Shown one piece after another: positions 49,175 through 57,664 of a stretch of DNA of 63,636 nt. The stretch is from NCBI RefSeq assembly GCF_000217935.1, contig NZ_AFHI01000021.1, forward strand, positions 1-63,636, given 5' to 3'. A model generated the notes under the pieces. It saw only the letters and a program-made list of their open reading frames with translations. It was not told the origin of the DNA and made no database searches. This DNA comes from Rheinheimera sp. A13L (GTDB taxonomy: Bacteria; Pseudomonadota; Gammaproteobacteria; Enterobacterales; Alteromonadaceae). The position numbers and the translations under genes were made by a program. Position 1 is the stretch's first letter. Each line of letters begins with the position of its first letter.

Positions 49175-49759
49175 ATGGCTTTCGAATTACCAGCATTACC
49201 TTTCGCAAAAGACGCATTATTACCTCATATCTCTCCTGAAACTCTGGATTATCACCATGGCAAACACCATAACGCCTATGTTGTGAAACTGAATTCATTG
49301 GTTGAAGGTACTGAATTCGCCGGTAAGTCTTTAGAAGACATTATCCGTACTTCTCAGGGCCCTGTTTTTAACAATGCCGCTCAGATTTGGAACCACACCT
49401 TTTACTGGAACTGCTTATCACCAGATGGTGGCGGTGAACCAACTGGCGCTTTAGGCGATGCAATTACGGCTCAGTGGGGCTCTTTTGCTGCATTCCAGAC
49501 CGCTTTTAACGACAAAGCCGTGAACAACTTCGGTTCAAGCTGGACCTGGTTAGTGAAAAAAGCAGACGGTTCTTTAGATATCGTCAACACCAGCAATGCC
49601 GGCACACCATTAACGGATAGCTCAGTGACTGCACTGATGACTGTGGATCTGTGGGAACATGCTTACTACATCGATTTCCGTAATGCACGTCCAACTTACT
49701 TAAATGCCTTCTGGGCATTAATCAACTGGGAATTTGCTGCGACAAACTTCGCTGCTTAA
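49175..49759 (+). CDS. sodB: Superoxide dismutase [Fe]
   Basis: Cytoplasmic superoxide removal. The 194-residue protein has the metal ligands His27 (DYHHGKHHNAYV), His74 (WNHTFYWNCL) and the Asp/His pair in VDLWEHAYYIDFRN. The FeSOD-type motifs AAQIWNHTFYWNCLSPDGGG and FGSSWTWLVKKADG, rather than the Mn-type pattern, support iron. GGAGAACGACA precedes the ATG. It is a single gene with a terminator. Confidence 0.97.
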   Translation: MAFELPALPFAKDALLPHISPETLDYHHGKHHNAYVVKLNSLVEGTEFAGKSLEDIIRTSQGPVFNNAAQIWNHTFYWNCLSPDGGGEPTGALGDAITAQWGSFAAFQTAFNDKAVNNFGSSWTWLVKKADGSLDIVNTSNAGTPLTDSSVTALMTVDLWEHAYYIDFRNARPTYLNAFWALINWEFAATNFAA

Positions 49760-49775
49760 TTTGCTGTTGCTGTAA

Positions 49776-49805
49776 AAAATAAAGCCCGGTTTTCCGGGCT
49801 TTATT
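49776..49805 (+). terminator. Terminator of sodB
   Basis: A stem AAAGCCCGG/CCGGGCTTT (49781-49789 with 49794-49802), loop TTTT, followed by ATTATT. Confidence 0.88.
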
Positions 49806-49852
49806 ATTAGTACCCATTTAAAACCCAGCCGACATCCGTCACCTGCTTTCCT

Positions 49853-49868
49853 GTTCTGTGCACAGAAC
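49853..49868. repeat. 16-bp perfect palindrome upstream of prkA
   Basis: GTTCTGTGCACAGAAC is a perfect palindrome 122 bases before the prkA ATG. It is followed by AT-rich sequence and a second imperfect inverted repeat (ATTCA...TGAAT, 49881-49900). It is placed where an operator for the prkA-yeaH-spoVR operon would be expected. No regulator is assigned. Confidence 0.5.
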
Positions 49869-49990
49869 TCTACAAAAAAAATTCATATATTTCTGTGAAT
49901 TAGTTGAGCGAAGCGCTTTTTTACTGTCTAACCTTACATCAGTGGCTTTATTTGCATTCAGTTCCCACAGACCAGTTTCGGAGGTGCACT

Positions 49991-51913
49991 ATGGGCATTT
50001 TTGAGCACTACAAATCTAGATACGAAGCAGCCAAAGAAGAGGAATACAGCATCCAGGAATATCTGGAACTGTGTAAAAATGACAAAAGTTGTTATGCAAG
50101 CGCTGCCGAGCGTTTGTTAATGGCTATAGGTCAACCTGAGCTGATTGATACAGCGCAGGACTCTAAACTCAGCCGCCTGTTTTCCAACCGTGTGATTGGC
50201 CGTTATCCGGCTTTTGCTGAGTTTTATGGCATGGAGGACGCGATAGAGCAAATTGTCTCCTACCTGAAACACTCTGCTCAGGGCCTGGAGGAGCGTAAGC
50301 AAATTCTATATCTGTTAGGCCCTGTCGGCGGTGGTAAATCATCTTTGGCAGAAAAGCTTAAATCACTGATGCAGCAAGTTCCTGTGTATTACATCAAAGG
50401 CTCCCCTGTCTACGACAGCCCTTTGTGTTTGTTTGATGTGAACGAGGACGGCAATATTCTGGAGCAGGAATACGGCATTCCCAAACGTTACCTGAAAACC
50501 ATTATGTCGCCATGGGCCAGTAAACGGCTGCATGAATTTAACGGCGATATCAGCCAGTTTAAAGTGGTAAAAAAATACCCTTCTATACTGGACCAAATCT
50601 GTATTGCCAAAACCGAACCTGGTGATGAAAACAATCAGGATATAGCCTCCTTAGTAGGTAAAGTGGATATCCGTCAGTTGGAGCACTTTGCCCAAAACGA
50701 TCCTGACGCATACAGCTACTCTGGTGCTTTATGCCGCGCCAATCAGGGCCTGATGGAGTTTGTCGAGATGTTTAAAGCACCGATCAAGGTGCTGCACCCC
50801 CTGTTAACAGCCACTCAGGAAGGTAATTACAACGGCACTGAAGGTTTAGCCGCTCTCCCCTTTGAAGGCATTATTCTGGCGCACAGTAACGAATCAGAAT
50901 GGCAAACCTTCCGAAATAACAAAAACAATGAGGCCTTTTTAGACAGGGTGTATATTGTCAAAGTACCTTATTGCCTGCGCGTGTCAGAAGAAGTCAAAAT
51001 TTATGAAAAACTGCTGGAACACAGTGAGTTAAAAGTTGCACCTTGTTCTCCAGCTACTTTAACCTCACTGGCGCAGTTTGCAGTATTATCCCGTTTAAAA
51101 GCGCCGGAAAATTCCAGTTTGTATTCAAAAATGCGGGTTTATGATGGCGAAAGCTTAAAAGACACGGACCCCAAAGCCAAGTCCTATCAGGAATACCGCG
51201 ATTACGCTGGTGTCGATGAAGGCATGTCGGGTTTATCCACCCGTTTTGCCTTTAAAATTTTATCCAGGGTGTTTAACTTTGACTCCACCGAAGTGGCCGC
51301 TAACCCTGTGCATTTATTTTATGTGCTGGAACAGCAGATAGAGCGGGAGCAATTCCCTTCCGATGTATCAGAGCGTTATCTGGAACATTTAAAAGGTTAT
51401 TTAATTCCAAAATACATTGAGTTTATTGGTAAAGAAATTCAGACCGCTTATTTAGAGTCCTATTCTGAATATGGTCAGAATATTTTTGACCGTTATGTGA
51501 TTTATGCTGATTTCTGGATCCAGGATCAGGAATATCGTGACCCTGAAACCGGCCAGCTGTTTGACAGAGCTGCACTGAATGCTGAGCTGGAGAAAATTGA
51601 AAAACCAGCAGGTATCAGTAATCCAAAAGATTTCCGCAATGAAATCGTCAATTTTGTCCTTAGGGCCAAAGCCAAAAATAATGGCAAAAATCCAACCTGG
51701 ACCAGCTACGAAAAACTTCGCACTGTGATAGAGAAAAAAATGTTCTCCAGCACAGAAGAGCTGTTGCCTGTGATTTCCTTTAATGCCAAAACCTCTACAG
51801 ACGATCAGAAAAAGCATGATGATTTTGTCGACCGTATGATGGAGAAAGGCTACACCCGTAAACAAGTGCGCTTACTCAGCGAGTGGTATTTACGGGTTCG
51901 CAAATCGCAGTAA
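49991..51913 (+). CDS. yeaG: PrkA family serine protein kinase (YeaG)
   Basis: A AAA+-linked kinase of the PrkA/YeaG family that acts in adaptation to starvation and stationary phase in enterobacteria. The 640-residue protein begins MGIFEHYKSRYEAAKEEE. It has Walker A LLGPVGGGKSSLAEKL (about 107-122), an AAA-like region with ILAHSNESEW and FLDRVYIVKVPYCLR (about 295-330), and a C-terminal PrkA domain (about 390-640). GGAGGTGCACT precedes the ATG at 49991; in-frame codons further upstream lack this ribosome site. First gene of the prkA-yeaH-spoVR operon. Confidence 0.96.
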   Translation: MGIFEHYKSRYEAAKEEEYSIQEYLELCKNDKSCYASAAERLLMAIGQPELIDTAQDSKLSRLFSNRVIGRYPAFAEFYGMEDAIEQIVSYLKHSAQGLEERKQILYLLGPVGGGKSSLAEKLKSLMQQVPVYYIKGSPVYDSPLCLFDVNEDGNILEQEYGIPKRYLKTIMSPWASKRLHEFNGDISQFKVVKKYPSILDQICIAKTEPGDENNQDIASLVGKVDIRQLEHFAQNDPDAYSYSGALCRANQGLMEFVEMFKAPIKVLHPLLTATQEGNYNGTEGLAALPFEGIILAHSNESEWQTFRNNKNNEAFLDRVYIVKVPYCLRVSEEVKIYEKLLEHSELKVAPCSPATLTSLAQFAVLSRLKAPENSSLYSKMRVYDGESLKDTDPKAKSYQEYRDYAGVDEGMSGLSTRFAFKILSRVFNFDSTEVAANPVHLFYVLEQQIEREQFPSDVSERYLEHLKGYLIPKYIEFIGKEIQTAYLESYSEYGQNIFDRYVIYADFWIQDQEYRDPETGQLFDRAALNAELEKIEKPAGISNPKDFRNEIVNFVLRAKAKNNGKNPTWTSYEKLRTVIEKKMFSSTEELLPVISFNAKTSTDDQKKHDDFVDRMMEKGYTRKQVRLLSEWYLRVRKSQ

Positions 51914-51934
51914 GGTCAGAGCCTTGGAGGTTGT

Positions 51935-53203
51935 ATGGCGCATTTTATTGACCGACGTCTGAATGGCAAAAACAAAAGTGCTGTCAACCGACAGCGCTTT
52001 ATTCGCCGCTATAAACAACAAATTAAACAAGCTGTGTCTGATGCCATCAGCAAACGTAGTGTGACTGATATCAATAATGGTGAAAAAGTCTCTATTCCTG
52101 GCAAAGACATTACAGAACCTTTTTTCCATCAGGGTCAGGGCGGCCATAGAGAACGTGTGCATCCGGGTAATGATCAATTCAGCCCTGGTGATAAAATCAA
52201 GCGTCCTCAAGGTGGACAAGGTGGAGGTTCAGGTCAGGGTGATGCCAGTGCTGATGGTGAAGGCGAAGACGAATTTGTGTTTTCGATATCTAAAGATGAA
52301 TACCTTGATTTGTTGTTCGAAGATTTAGAATTGCCAAACCTGAAAAAAAATCAGCTGGATAAGCTGGTGCAATACAAAAATGTGCGGGCCGGTTTTCGCT
52401 CTGAAGGCGTGCCCACCAATATAGATATAGTACGTTCTTTACAAGGTTCTTTAGCCCGCCGTGTGGCTATGACGGCAGGTAAAAAACGTGAGTTGCATGA
52501 ACTGGAAGCCCAATTAGCTTTGGTAGAAGCCGAACCTGTGCCGGATCAACACCAGTTAATGGCACTGCGGGAACAAATTGAGCTGCTTGTAAAACGAATA
52601 GGCGCAGTACCTTTTATCGACAGCTTTGATTTACGTTTTCGCAATTTTCAGAAAAGACCAGAACCCACCAGCAAAGCCGTCATGTTTTGCCTGATGGATG
52701 TATCGGGTTCTATGGATCAGGCGACAAAAGACATGGCCAAACGTTTTTATATACTGCTGTATATGTTTTTAAGCCGCAGCTATAAAAATGTCGAAGTGGT
52801 CTATATCCGTCACCATACCCAAGCCAAAGAAGTGGATGAGCAAGAGTTTTTTTACTCACAAGAAACTGGTGGCACTATAGTCTCCAGCGCGCTAAAAATG
52901 ATGGCCGACATTGTCAAAGACAGATATGACCCGGCACAGTGGAACATCTACGCAGCGCAAGCCTCAGATGGCGATAACTGGGCCGATGACAGTCCGCAAT
53001 GCGCTGACTTGCTGGCGCAGCAGATCCTGCCTTTTGTGCGTTATTACGCTTATATAGAAATTACTCCACGCCCCCACCAAAGCCTGTGGCTGGAGTACGA
53101 AAAATTGCAGCAAAGTTTTGATAATTTTGCCATTCAGCCGATACGGCAAGTAGCGGACATTTATCCTGTATTTCGCGAACTCTTCAAAAAACAGGCCGCT
53201 TAG
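51935..53203 (+). CDS. yeaH: YeaH family VWA-like protein
   Basis: A 422-residue partner of PrkA/YeaG of the YeaH/YhbH family. It has a basic N-terminus ([22 protein letters not shown]), an acidic Gly-rich linker (about 85-112), a helical middle, and a C-terminal von Willebrand A-like domain (about 250-420) with the metal-site motif [16 protein letters not shown] and the distal ASDGDNW. It starts 21 bases after prkA with GGAGG upstream. In E. coli yeaG and yeaH are co-expressed under nitrogen starvation and RpoS control. Confidence 0.95.
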   Translation: MAHFIDRRLNGKNKSAVNRQRFIRRYKQQIKQAVSDAISKRSVTDINNGEKVSIPGKDITEPFFHQGQGGHRERVHPGNDQFSPGDKIKRPQGGQGGGSGQGDASADGEGEDEFVFSISKDEYLDLLFEDLELPNLKKNQLDKLVQYKNVRAGFRSEGVPTNIDIVRSLQGSLARRVAMTAGKKRELHELEAQLALVEAEPVPDQHQLMALREQIELLVKRIGAVPFIDSFDLRFRNFQKRPEPTSKAVMFCLMDVSGSMDQATKDMAKRFYILLYMFLSRSYKNVEVVYIRHHTQAKEVDEQEFFYSQETGGTIVSSALKMMADIVKDRYDPAQWNIYAAQASDGDNWADDSPQCADLLAQQILPFVRYYAYIEITPRPHQSLWLEYEKLQQSFDNFAIQPIRQVADIYPVFRELFKKQAA

Positions 53204-53226
53204 CTACTGACTTCAGGGAGTTGCTT

Positions 53227-54729
53227 ATGTCTTCTGTTGAACAAAAACAACCTTTATCCGATGGCCCGGACTGGAGTTTTGAGTTACTGGGGCAGTATCA
53301 GACCGAAATTGAGCGGGTGGCCAAACTTTATAAACTGGATACCTACCCCAATCAGATTGAAGTTATTACTGCAGAACAAATGATGGATGCTTACTCCAGT
53401 GTAGGTATGCCTATAGGTTATAACCACTGGTCTTATGGCAAAAAATTTATCCAGACCGAACAAAATTACAAACGCGGTTTTATGGGGTTGGCCTATGAGA
53501 TTGTGATTAACTCCAACCCTTGTATTGCTTATCTGATGGAGGAAAATACCATGACAATGCAGGCGCTGGTGATGGCGCATGCCTGTTATGGTCATAATTC
53601 TTTTTTTAAGAACAACTACTTATTTCGTACCTGGACAGATGCTTCATCCATTATCGACTATCTGGTCTTTGCCAAACAGTACTTAAGTCAGTGCGAAGAA
53701 AAATACGGCATCAGCGAAGTGGAAGATATGCTGGACTCCTGCCATGCGCTGATGAATTACGGTGTGGACAGATACAAAAGACCACAAAAAATTTCGATGG
53801 ACGAAGAGCAAAAACGCCAGAAAGACCGCGAAGCATATTTGCAATCTCAGGTGAATCAGCTGTGGAAAACTATTCCGAATAAAGGTGATTTATCCGCAGA
53901 ACATGAATACCGTTTTCCGTCTGAACCTCAGGAAAACATTTTGTATTTTATTGAAAAAAATGCGCCGCTGCTCAAACCCTGGCAACGTGAAGTTGTGCGT
54001 ATAGTGCGGAAAATTTCGCAGTACTTTTATCCACAAAAACAAACACAAGTGATGAATGAAGGCTGGGCCACCTTCTGGCATTACACTATTCTGCAGCATC
54101 TGTATCAGGAGAACTTAGTGACAGACAAGTTTATCCTGGAAGTGCTGCACAATCACACCAATGTGGTGTTTCAACCGGAGTACCACAGCAAATATTATTC
54201 GGGTATTAACCCCTATGCTCTGGGTTACGCCATGTTTACTGATTTACGCCGTATTTGCGAAGATCCGACCGAAGAAGATAAAGAATGGTTTCCGGATATC
54301 GCTGGCTCTGACTGGTTGGAGACTTTGCATTTTGCCATGCAGAACTTTAAAGACGAGAGCTTTATCAGCCAGTATTTATCGCCCAAAATTATCCGCGATT
54401 TTCATTTGTTTGCCATCACTGATGATGACAAAGAAAGTACTTTGGAAGTGGCCGCCATCCATAATGCTGAAGGTTATCAGCAGATCCGTCAAACTTTGTC
54501 GGCTCAGTATAATTTAAGCAATATTGAACCTAATATTCAGGTGTATAGTGCGGATATCGCAGGAGATCGCAGCTTAACCTTAAGATTTATTCCCAATAAA
54601 CGTATTCCACTGGCAGATAACTTCCAGCAAGTACTGAAGCACGTACACCGGCTCTGGGGCTTTAATGTGCAGCTGGAGCAACAAAACGAAGATGGCAGCA
54701 TAAAACTCTTAGGCAGCTGTCCTGTGTAA
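53227..54729 (+). CDS. ycgB: SpoVR family protein (YcgB)
   Basis: A 500-residue member of the SpoVR family, named from Bacillus spore cortex formation but widespread with PrkA/YeaH in non-sporulating bacteria. The function is unclear, though recent work links the trio to stress-induced peptidoglycan or translation changes. Conserved parts include MMDAYSSVGMPIGYNHWSYGK (about 55-75), NPCIAYLMEENTMTMQALVMAHACYGHNSFFKNNYLF and NEGWATFWHYTI with metalloprotease-like His/Glu residues. The ATG at 53227 has GGGAG six bases before. An in-frame TTG at 53221 adds two residues. Confidence 0.95.
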   Translation: MSSVEQKQPLSDGPDWSFELLGQYQTEIERVAKLYKLDTYPNQIEVITAEQMMDAYSSVGMPIGYNHWSYGKKFIQTEQNYKRGFMGLAYEIVINSNPCIAYLMEENTMTMQALVMAHACYGHNSFFKNNYLFRTWTDASSIIDYLVFAKQYLSQCEEKYGISEVEDMLDSCHALMNYGVDRYKRPQKISMDEEQKRQKDREAYLQSQVNQLWKTIPNKGDLSAEHEYRFPSEPQENILYFIEKNAPLLKPWQREVVRIVRKISQYFYPQKQTQVMNEGWATFWHYTILQHLYQENLVTDKFILEVLHNHTNVVFQPEYHSKYYSGINPYALGYAMFTDLRRICEDPTEEDKEWFPDIAGSDWLETLHFAMQNFKDESFISQYLSPKIIRDFHLFAITDDDKESTLEVAAIHNAEGYQQIRQTLSAQYNLSNIEPNIQVYSADIAGDRSLTLRFIPNKRIPLADNFQQVLKHVHRLWGFNVQLEQQNEDGSIKLLGSCPV

Positions 54730-54735
54730 ACTTAA

Positions 54736-54786
54736 AATGGAGTCAGATCACATTGTTAACTGTTAACAATGTGATCTGACTCCATT
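54736..54786. repeat. Perfect 25-bp inverted repeat with one-base centre
   Basis: Bases 54736-54760 are the exact reverse complement of 54762-54786, with T54761 at the centre. The arm reads AATGGAGTCAGATCACATTG and then TTAAC. It lies between the convergent spoVR and GGDEF genes and overlaps the GGDEF stop codon. It could work as a bidirectional terminator, but it is longer, less GC-rich and more perfect than the other terminators here, and may be a mobile palindromic repeat (REP or MITE type). Confidence 0.9.
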
Positions 54787-55744
54787 ATTTTTCAGCTTTG
54801 GTAATACAATTTCGCCCTGCAGCTTTGGATTGATATAAAGCTTTATCTGCAGCTTCTATCCAGTCACGATACTCATCCATTTCCTCATGGAATTCAGCCA
54901 AACCTATACTGACTGTTACCCGCAGTATTTGTTGATTAAACTCCACCGCCATAGCTTCGACGTTTTTACGTAAGCGTTCGGCGAAAAACATCGCCTGCTC
55001 TACAGTGGTGTCCAGCAGCAACACCGCAAACTCTTCTCCGCCATAACGCCCTGCCACATCGGTGCTACGCAGATTTTTTTTCACAGCGACTGCAACCTGC
55101 TGGATCACCGCATCACCAGCCGCATGGCCATAGGTATCATTCACCCGTTTAAAGTGGTCAATATCGCACATCAGTAATGTACTGTGATGACCGCTGCGTT
55201 TAATCCGCTTGTATTCATTGATCAGCGCTTCTTCCCAGAAGCCTCTGTTATTTAAATTGGTCAGGAAGTCTGTTTTGGATAAAGTGCGTAATTGACCATT
55301 CATTGACTCCAATTCTAACCGGCTGACAGCCACGTCAGTGACATCATAAATAATCAGACACAGGTGGGTCACTCTGCCCATAGTATCGCTCAGCGGGAAT
55401 ATAGTGCTGTTTTGGTACATGTATTCAGCAGAGCCAGTGATAGGACGGTAATTACGGAATTTAAAAATATAAGGCCGTTGCTCCCAAATAGTAAAAGCAC
55501 GGTTTTTCAGTAAAATAACCGGATCACATTTACGACGTAACCAGTCTTCATCTATTTCTGAGAATAAATCAAACAAATATCTGTCGCGCACCTGACGAGG
55601 TGTCAGGCCACTGTGATTTTCCATAAAGCCGTTCCACACCTGGATGCGGTAATCGGCAGACAACACCACCAGGCCAACGTCAACCGTTTGGAACATGTCC
55701 ATCAACCAGTGGATTTCAGATACATCTACGCTGTTTTGTGACAT
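54785..55744 (-). CDS. PAS-GGDEF diguanylate cyclase
   Basis: A predicted cytoplasmic c-di-GMP synthase of 319 residues. An N-terminal PAS domain (about 10-140; VDVGLVVLSADYRIQVWNGFME) precedes a GGDEF domain (about 155-315) with active motif GRYGGEEFAVLL and an RxxD inhibitory site (RSTD) five residues before it. No membrane segment is seen. The start codon directly abuts the stop of the upstream REC-CheX gene, so the two are coupled and the receiver protein may control this cyclase. Its stop overlaps the 51-bp palindrome. Confidence 0.93.
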   Translation of the reverse strand: MSQNSVDVSEIHWLMDMFQTVDVGLVVLSADYRIQVWNGFMENHSGLTPRQVRDRYLFDLFSEIDEDWLRRKCDPVILLKNRAFTIWEQRPYIFKFRNYRPITGSAEYMYQNSTIFPLSDTMGRVTHLCLIIYDVTDVAVSRLELESMNGQLRTLSKTDFLTNLNNRGFWEEALINEYKRIKRSGHHSTLLMCDIDHFKRVNDTYGHAAGDAVIQQVAVAVKKNLRSTDVAGRYGGEEFAVLLLDTTVEQAMFFAERLRKNVEAMAVEFNQQILRVTVSIGLAEFHEEMDEYRDWIEAADKALYQSKAAGRNCITKAEK

Positions 55745-56776
55745 TTAATCTTCCAGAAGGAATTCGACTTTATAATTCAGGGTTTTGATGCTGTCTTCAG
55801 TAAACAGCAGTAATAAGTCACAGCTGATATTATAGTTTTCAATACCATAGCTTATTTCTATCGCCAAAGTACGACGCCAGCGCCTGGCATTGGCTTTAAT
55901 CAACTCGCTGACCGGGGCATGTTGACCTAACACCACAGGATGGCCCTGACTGAAGGTCATATCAATTTGTTCGGCCAGGCCTTTGAGCACAGCACCAATC
56001 AGAATATTTGCGATGTCCATCAAGAGTTCAAGCTCGACCTTAGTGGTCAGCTCACCGTCATATTGCATCAACCGCGCTATATCAACAAAACTGGAGTCAT
56101 TTAAAATCAGCAGCGCTTCACCTGCCACACCACCGCCGATAAAGCCCTGACAGACAGCTGAGGTATTTTCCTTTTGCTCCACTGAGGCGATAGCCATGTG
56201 CAACTCGCTGACTTCAATCACGTTTACATTGGGAATAGGCAGTTTGACAAAGACGTTCAGCAGGCGCGCCAACAAATCACCTGCCTGGCCCATGGCTACA
56301 TTACTTAATTCCTGAAACACGTCGCGTAAATCATTGGATAAAACAAAAGAGCCTGTGTTCCTGGCCGCAGAAACCTTAGGTTCAGTTTTGGCTTCTTCTT
56401 GCTGCTCTACAGTTTTTTGCTCAACCAGCCCCAATACATGATTCAGTTTTTGTTGATCCACAGGCTTTTTAATAAAATCTAAAGCGCCGTAAGATAAAAC
56501 CCGCTCCCGCGCTTCCGGCTGAATATCCCCGGATACCACTATGGTTTTCACCTGGATCTGTTGCTGCTGAATGGCGGCGAGCACCTGATAACCATCCAGA
56601 ATGGGCATATTTAAATCGAGGAAAAGTAAATCGATAGGTTGACGCTGTAAAATGTCTAAAGCTTCGCCGCCGTGCCCCGCAAATTGAATATTTTGCTGCC
56701 ACTGAGCAGGTAAAGCTCTTGCCATTTGTTTACGTGCAAGGTTGGAATCGTCACATATCAAAACTGCTGCTACCAT
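55745..56776 (-). CDS. Response regulator with CheC/CheX-like phosphatase domain
   Basis: A 343-residue protein with a receiver domain (about 1-120; Asp9/Asp10, acceptor Asp54 in DLLFLDLNMPILDG, Lys in FIKKPVDQ), a Gln/Glu-rich linker (about 120-145) and a CheC/CheX-like domain (about 150-335). The latter has ELSNVAMGQAGDLLARLL and ELLMDIANILIGAVLKGLAEQ, which carry the Glu-x2-Asn phosphatase pattern of this family (ELSN, DIAN). It may dephosphorylate its own or another receiver. It is coupled to the PAS-GGDEF gene. Confidence 0.9.
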   Translation of the reverse strand: MVAAVLICDDSNLARKQMARALPAQWQQNIQFAGHGGEALDILQRQPIDLLFLDLNMPILDGYQVLAAIQQQQIQVKTIVVSGDIQPEARERVLSYGALDFIKKPVDQQKLNHVLGLVEQKTVEQQEEAKTEPKVSAARNTGSFVLSNDLRDVFQELSNVAMGQAGDLLARLLNVFVKLPIPNVNVIEVSELHMAIASVEQKENTSAVCQGFIGGGVAGEALLILNDSSFVDIARLMQYDGELTTKVELELLMDIANILIGAVLKGLAEQIDMTFSQGHPVVLGQHAPVSELIKANARRWRRTLAIEISYGIENYNISCDLLLLFTEDSIKTLNYKVEFLLED

Positions 56777-56921
56777 TTACGGCTCACTTCACGTATTGTT
56801 ATTTTCCAGTGTAGTCAGAAAGATGGCTCTGCGCTAACCCAGTGTAGTATCTGACAAAAAATAACCAACACCTACTATTTTTTTCACTTTTAACCGTATT
56901 ACCAATCTGGGAGACATCCGA

Positions 56922-57530
56922 ATGTCATTAAATTTGATAAAAACTATCATTTGTTGTCTGGCTATTAGCCCTGCAGTCTGGGCCGTCGATTTAAATGCAC
57001 AACTACCAAGCCGTTTATCTGAAGTAAAAGCAGGCAATAAAGCGGTTGAGTTACAAGGTCATCCTGTGCAACTGCAGCAACAGGCTCCTGATTTCAAAGT
57101 AGTAGACGACAAATTCAAAACAATTCAGTTAAGTGATTTTAAAGGCAAAACTGTGTTGATCAGCGTAGTGCCTAGTGTGGACACCGGCATTTGTTCGCTG
57201 CAAACCAAAAGGTTTAATCAGGAAGTCAGCAAAGTCTCAGAGGATGTGGTGATGATGACCATCTCTACTGACCTGCCATTTGCACAAAAACGCTACTGTG
57301 CTCAGGAAAAGGTTGACCAGTTGATGGTGCTGTCTGACGCTGTCTGGCGTGATTTTGGCAGCAACTACGGCCTGTTGATCAAAGACATGGGCATTCTGGC
57401 TCGTGCAGTGTTAATTATTGATCCTAAAGGCAATTTGGCCTATCAACAATTAGTACCAGCTCTGGCACAAGAGCCCGATTATGCCCACAGCATGGCTGCA
57501 CTTGCACAAATTACCGGTAAAAAATCTTAA
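56922..57530 (+). CDS. tpx: Thiol peroxidase Tpx with N-terminal signal peptide
   Basis: An atypical 2-Cys peroxiredoxin that reduces H2O2 and alkyl hydroperoxides. The 202-residue protein has the Tpx core (about 38-200) with peroxidatic Cys91 in VPSVDTGICSLQTKRFN and resolving Cys126 in KRYCAQEK, spaced as in the E. coli enzyme. Unusually it starts with a signal peptide (1-21; LIKTIICCLAISPAVWA, cleavage before VDLN), so export to the periplasm is predicted. GGGAG lies about 9 bases before the ATG. Single gene. Confidence 0.92.
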   Translation: MSLNLIKTIICCLAISPAVWAVDLNAQLPSRLSEVKAGNKAVELQGHPVQLQQQAPDFKVVDDKFKTIQLSDFKGKTVLISVVPSVDTGICSLQTKRFNQEVSKVSEDVVMMTISTDLPFAQKRYCAQEKVDQLMVLSDAVWRDFGSNYGLLIKDMGILARAVLIIDPKGNLAYQQLVPALAQEPDYAHSMAALAQITGKKS

Positions 57531-57549
57531 TTTTTTTGCTTGGCCCTCT

Positions 57550-57578
57550 CTTGAAAATTCTCTAAGTGCACTTATCTA
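57550..57578 (+). promoter_or_regulatory. Sigma-32 (heat-shock) type promoter of hsp20
   Basis: CTTGAAA (57550-57556) is a perfect sigma-32 -35 box. Thirteen bases later ACTTATCTA (57570-57578) is a partial match to the CCCCATTTA-type -10. The predicted start near 57585 gives a leader of about 80 bases that carries the ROSE-like element. Confidence 0.55.
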
Positions 57579-57580
57579 GT

Positions 57581-57660
57581 AAGCAGGTGGCCATCCGGCA
57601 CCTGCTTAAATTGCTCGTTCAATTGAAGAGCAGAACAGATAAATTGCTTTAGAGGATTTT
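57581..57660 (+). promoter_or_regulatory. ROSE-like RNA thermometer in the hsp20 leader
   Basis: The leader folds into three hairpins: AAGCAGGTG/CACCTGCTT (57581-57607), TGCTC/GAGCA (57612-57633) and a last one sequestering the ribosome site. In the last, AAATTGCT (57641-57648) pairs with AGGATTT (57653-57659) across the loop TTAG. This leaves one G (57646) bulged opposite the Shine-Dalgarno, which is the TTGCT/AGGA hallmark of ROSE elements in small heat-shock genes. The AUG follows at 57665. The structure is inferred by eye. Confidence 0.7.
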
Positions 57661-57664
57661 AAAC

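Noticed and set aside
49950-49970. TGGC...TTGC sigma-54-like promoter before prkA
   Set aside because: The spacing between the GG and GC elements is 8 instead of 10 bases.
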